DNA from: Scortum barcoo
Taxonomy: Eukaryota; Chordata; Actinopteri; Centrarchiformes; Terapontidae
Length of the DNA: 64,000 nucleotides
Direction of reading: 5' to 3'
NCBI GenBank assembly: GCA_023238725.1
Contig: CM041540.1
Span: forward strand, 3,494,208 to 3,558,207
Within the stretch, counting starts at the first letter, position 1. Every line of letters starts with the position of its first letter. Positions 59,170 through 64,000 of this stretch are shown in pieces. Below the pieces are notes generated by a model. It did not search any database. It saw only the letters and a program-made list of their open reading frames with translations, and was not told where the DNA came from. The position numbers were made by a program, and so were the translations under genes.

Positions 59170-59530
59170 GAACGCCTGTTTTAAATGGGAATAATAAGCT
59201 TCTATCTCAGGCAATTAAGTCTGCATTCGATAGTTATCTCAGAGCAGAGGTCCACTGTGCCATCTAAAGAAAATGTTTGCGTTTGAAAAACTCCATCGCG
59301 TAAACAAGATAAGGGGGCGAACACGTATGCGTGCCGCCTATCGCGTCCAACCTCGGCTTTGTTCTTGGAAGGATAAGTGACTCTGAAGCAGGTTTTCTGG
59401 ACCGGCTAATGTCCCCGATCCCTCTGTTACCGGTACACGCCACATGCTGCCGTGGAAACAGAAAATAACAGGACGGGAACGGCAAAAGTTCAGCCTTCGC
59501 CGCTGCTGAATAAATGACCAATACGGGGTT
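59170..59530. promoter_or_regulatory. Candidate conserved enhancer with clustered GATA sites
   Basis: Within about 180 bp there are at least six GATA cores: TCTATCTCAG, TCGATAG, GTTATCTCAG, CAAGATAAGG, CCTATCGCG and GGATAAGTGA. Homeodomain-like CAATTAAG is also present. Repeat-free and GC-balanced. Function inferred from motif density only. Confidence 0.4.
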
Positions 59531-61549
59531 TTTTTTTAAGGCAGAAATGGCAGCAAATGTCTTTTAGACTGACGGCTGATAGTTTGTGCTGATATCTTTC
59601 AAAATAAAATCCAGGAAGCAAGTGATACGGTGATTGCGAGCGAGATGTCTCTGATTTCTGAGGCAAATCTGCTAAATTTGCTCGAAAATGTTAACTTAAC
59701 TTAGGAGCCATTTCTGTAAAACTATTCAAGATATGACAAAAAAGGAGTGATTTGGAAAAAATATTTTTGTGATAACTACATTTTTCCTTCATTCTTATCA
59801 TGTTGATTATACTGTGGCCTCATTAGGGATCCCTGAAGTTGGGAAGTAGTGATATAAATGCTGGTAAAATAAAGGTGATATGTACTCTAGATGTTCACTT
59901 TTCAACCTAATCTTGGCCCATCTTTGACCTGCAACTCACTAAATCCATGCACATAAGGGAATAACACTCAAAAAAGGTACATTTATTCAAGAAAAGAGCC
60001 GAGGTCAAAACTTTCTGCAGCCATAATGTATATTTTTTATCATTTCTAACTATACATTATGCAGCTACATAACTGCTTATATGATCCTGTGATTGTGAAC
60101 ATGTAGTACAAAAAGTGTCAGACAAGTGTAGCGACGTTTAAAGACAATGGTTTTTCGTTATCTGTGCAGACACCAAGGCAAGAACATGAACGTCTTCTCA
60201 TTCCTGTCGATGTTTCTTCATGCATCACAGTGGTGCTATCAGCGGGTGGCATCTGCTGCTTTGTCTTCGCTCGGGACATGAACCGTCCTCGTCCGCCTGT
60301 CACGGGTTAACAGACACCTCGAGTCCTGAAATACAGCATTTCACACATTCAGACCTCGAGGTTAGCGTGTGTTCACACCTAGGCACACCAGTTGCATCTT
60401 TCAGGACGTGAACTTGTACATACTGTACGTGTGTTTGCATCAGTAACTTGGCAGCTGAAACAATCAAATAAGTAGGCAACTATTCTTGTAGTTGAGTTGT
60501 CATTTTAATCCTTTTTCAAGTGAAATATTTACTAGTTCCAGCTTTGAAAATCTATTTTGGTGCTTTTCTGTTATTTACATTACAATTATTTTAATATTTA
60601 ACATTTGAAATTTTCTTTTCTGACATTTAAATTCAAGATTAGAGTAAATATAGAGCAGATTTATCAATAATGAAACTAAATGTTCCACCTTGAATTTCCT
60701 CTTAAGACTTTGTGTTTTGGGTTTTTTTTTGTTTTATTTTGTTTTTTTTTTTTGGTATGGCATTATATTATCTAATGAATTTAGTGAAATACTCCCAAAA
60801 TGATGCCAATGTGATTTAAAATGGAAATATTCAAAGACCAGCGTGTTTCAAATAAAAGACAAGAACTGCAAAATGGAAATGCTGGAAGTTGAATCTCATT
60901 TGAATATAAAAATAATAACTGAAAACACTTTTTTAAATGAATTTTCTCCTCCCGATTATACCTTTTATAAATTTAGGTGACACTTTGATGAGAATCCCAA
61001 TGTATGTGAAGAAATGCACCTTTTCATTTTGTTAATTATTTATAAGTAGAAGTAGTATTTCTGGTATTACTAGTGGTTGTGTGTTATCTTTTTCTTTTAA
61101 TCTCATTTTTTATTCACACCCTGTTGTGATTACAATTTGTGGAACTTGTGGAATTTGTGGCTTAATCTGTATTTTTATATCTTGTTAAAACTCACAAATA
61201 TAAATATCTGAGGCATATCCAAATATTTCAAACATTCGGTGAGTTACTCTGTAGGTAAAAGGTAGCTGCAGGTTTTTCTTGTGTGTCTCAGAGTGTGTGG
61301 AGGTGTAACGAGGCTTGAAGTGGACTGGACGGGGCTTTTTTTTTTCCTGTATGTTTTCCTACAGGTCAGGACATGTAGGCCAAACCAACACACTTGAGGC
61401 CCCTCTGACGATGAGAGCCAACAGCAGCGTGGGGTCATGGCCCCGGCCAGAGTGTCTCAGAGGTCACGGGGTCAGGTCAGTCAGAGGGGAATGTTATCCA
61501 AAGCATCAGAGTTTATTTGTTTAATTTTCCGTCAAACCCCGGTGTCTGC
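59531..61549. other. Long AT-rich stretch, no gene
   Basis: Short frames; T-runs near 60722-60752. No recognised repeat or regulatory texture except some complexity at 60120-60420. Confidence 0.4.
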
Positions 61550-61800
61550 CTCTGATCAAGATGATGGCGGATTACTCGTAGAGGAGGAGAGAGAAGGCGA
61601 GCGAGCCTACTGCTTCAAATTAGGCTGGAAAAATAATCCAGCGTTACCTCAGCTAAACATCGCACTTTAAACTTATTGTCAAAAGTCAAATAAGCTTTAC
61701 TAAACCACGAAAACACTCCCGGGCCGTGCAGCCGAAGGAAGCTGCGATTCACATGAAGGTCACTCCAAGTGTCATGAATATTTTTCTCCTCTCCAACCAC
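61550..61800. promoter_or_regulatory. Candidate conserved non-coding element
   Basis: Complex block with GATGGCGGATTACTCG, AATTAGGCTGGAAAAATAAT and CTTTACTAAACCACG. Confidence 0.3.
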
Positions 61801-62269
61801 TTTTTCTTTTTTCCTTTCTCGTTCAATCTGCTGAACCACTTACACACAGCGGAGAACCAGGCAAGTGTCCAATTCATAAACACTGATCTGATCTTACGCC
61901 TCAAATGAAAAAAGCTCACAGACAGACGAGTCGTTCGAGTTTTCACAGAATATTAAACTTCCTTTTTATGTCTTTATGGGGGTTTGATGATTTTGACTGC
62001 GAACTGCCAGCCTGCACCTACAGATCCCTGAAGTCATTTTACAGGTCAGGCATTTATCTTATGGAAAAAAAAACAAAAAAACCAAAATGCTTTAACATTT
62101 TTCCTTTGTAGGTTTTGTTCCCTGTATCATCCCAAAACATTTTATCAAACTGCACCGAGTACATTTAATAAAACATCTTTACACAGATATGCGTTGTTAC
62201 ATACATATATGTTGGAGGACAGCAAATGTGAGAAAAAGCCACAGAGGAGGTATTACATAAGCAGTAACA

Positions 62270-62800
62270 CCTCAAAGTAACTCATTATGGTAAAAGTCCT
62301 ACAATCAAAATCTTATTTAAGTAAATATCATCCTTTAAAACCTTATTTTGCTGTGCAGTAAGACTATTTTTTTAACGTATTTAAACCTACTTTATAACTT
62401 GTCCTCTCAAAATATGTTTGGATCTTAAAACAAGAAAGGACAAATGCACTGTTATCTCACTAGAATAATTTAATAAATAACTTTAAAAAGCATATTTATT
62501 TGAGTTAGAAATAATCTCACCACACTGGCAGATGCCTGTTTTTTACTTTTCATAAGAAAATGGAACTTTAAAGTACTCAGTTTCAGATTAAAATTGATAA
62601 GAAGTGTTTATTTTCACTAAATGCATTACATTTTAGAGCCTTGTCATAGGTTTTGTATGCTGTCAGATAAATGTAGTGGAGTAAAAAATTAAAGGTATAA
62701 AGTCATAGAAAATGGAAATTGGAAATGGTGCCTCCAAACTGTACTAATATACGGTACTAAGTGGATGTACTTACATTCCTCCACTCCATCTTTACTTTCT
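62270..62800 (-). mobile_element. Diverged copy of the fish AAGTAAAAGT-type repeat
   Basis: Contains CAAAGTAACTCATTATGG, TAAAAGTCCTACAATCAAAA, AGATAAATGTAGTGGAGTAA and GTACTTACATTCCTCCACTC, the end that reads TACATTCCACCACTG in better copies. Confidence 0.6.
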
Positions 62801-63689
62801 CTTTGAATAGGTGCATTCTCAAATATCATCTGCAAATTTTATGTATGAATGAATAAACTCTTTATCTGTAGTGTCAAACGGGTGGCCTGCAGTATTAACA
62901 AGATTGTTATCAAAGCATAAAAACTTTCAAGTCAACAAAAGGAATCACACAGTCATCCACACAGCAAACAGAAGATTTGGGATAGATGTTAGACTGTAGT
63001 ATTTAACGTCCTGTGTGACTATAAACTAAGACGTGTGCGTGTGTGTGTGTGTACATAAAGGCGATGCTACAAGAGGAGAGATTTCTCAGTGACGGACAGG
63101 AAACTTTTCAAACCAGCACAAAGAGAGAAACTCCCGGTGGCCTGGACCCTCATGTGGTGCGACAACAAAAAAAAAAAAAACCCCGAGTGACTTTCCGCCC
63201 CCTCGACACTGAAGGGGGTGATGCCGCTGGAGGCAACGCAACAATACGCTTAATTTGCTGTGTGAGTACCTATGTACCTGCAGAGTGTGTGTGTGTGTGT
63301 GTCCTCTGCTTTTTGTGTGTGCGCCGGGTTATAGCAAAGAGCCCAAACAGTGCGGCGCCAGCAGTCTGCCCTTCCCTTGAGAAACGTAACGGCTGAGTGC
63401 CATCGGAAAAGAGAGAGAGAGAGACTCGACGGGAGGGGTGAGGCCGGGGAGGGAGGAGGGGTTGTTTAATATCTGTACCACTGAGGGAGGCAGGTAAAGG
63501 CTTTCAGGTGAGACCGGCGATGCCGCTTCCTTGTCGCCAACATGCCGATGAAGCAGTAGAAATGGTGTAAATGTGACTCAGGCGGACTACTCTGACTAAC
63601 ACTTACTCAGCAGGTACATGCAGAGTTCAATCATGCACAAATAAAATCCCCCCTCCCCCCAAAAACAAGCACTTCCCGTCTATGCTTAA
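62801..63689. other. Non-coding stretch
   Basis: TG tracts near 63034-63051 and 63285-63301, A-run 63167-63180, GA repeat near 63411-63424. A 117-codon frame at 63043-63396 spans repeats and has no recognised motif. Confidence 0.4.
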
Positions 63690-64000
63690 AAGAAACAAGA
63701 ATCTCTGATCTCTCACAAGAGAATGCCCGGCGCTTCAAAATAAATTCGCTCTATCTCCACATTTCTACTTCTGAAAAACCCCTCAGCGCCATGTGATAAT
63801 CCTACTGTGCAATGCCAACGCAGGAGTGCCGTCTAAATTCTCATTTTAATCTGTAGAGGAGGGAAATGGGTGTGCGAGAGAATATGAAAATAGGGTGAAC
63901 TCCAAAGCCCCCGTGCTTACTCCGTCAGAAATACGTTTCTGCTGCGCTCGGCACAATCCTAATGCCAAAAACATTTACCCACAGCCCCGCCGGCCTCCCC
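63690..64000. promoter_or_regulatory. Candidate conserved non-coding element, cut by the window edge
   Basis: Repeat-free block with TCGCTCTATCTCC, CATGTGATAATCCTAC, GTGCAATGCCAACGC and CTCATTTTAATCTG. It likely continues past the window. Confidence 0.3.

Overview
The window is nuclear DNA from a ray-finned fish. It holds one recognisable protein-coding gene, gata3, on the minus strand, surrounded by non-coding sequence. The evidence for a fish is the intron structure, the abundance of CA/TG, TA, GA and AAT microsatellites, and interspersed repeats that I recognise as typical of spiny-rayed (acanthomorph/perciform) fishes. The species cannot be named from the sequence.

gata3 runs from about 17176 (transcription start, inferred) down to about 5530 (3' end, inferred). 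It has a non-coding exon 1 (about 17176-16984) and five coding exons: 16316-16082, 15128-14595, 12338-12193, 9752-9627 and 7155-6865. Joined at GT/AG sites with phases 1, 1, 0, 0 they give 1332 nt, i.e. 443 residues plus stop. That is the length I recall for human GATA3. Each GATA zinc finger has its own exon (exons 4 and 5). The protein ends in the GATA3-type tail SSMVTAMG. The 5' leader carries upstream ORFs, one of them overlapping the gata3 start codon. The acceptors of both finger exons lie directly against TG-repeat tracts.

The 3' flank (1-5530) holds a perfect 45-bp inverted repeat (225-269 and 1014-1058), a foldback-type fish repeat near 1559-1892, and one unidentified candidate plus-strand exon (3149-3445).

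The 5' flank (17.3-64 kb) has no convincing gene. It alternates between AT-rich sequence, microsatellites and degraded transposon remnants on one hand and islands of complex, motif-rich sequence on the other. The islands (TAATTA-type homeodomain sites, clustered GATA sites) look like the conserved non-coding regulatory elements expected around a developmental transcription factor. They are reported as low-confidence candidates because no alignment could be run. No rRNA, tRNA, CRISPR or bacterial-type feature is present.
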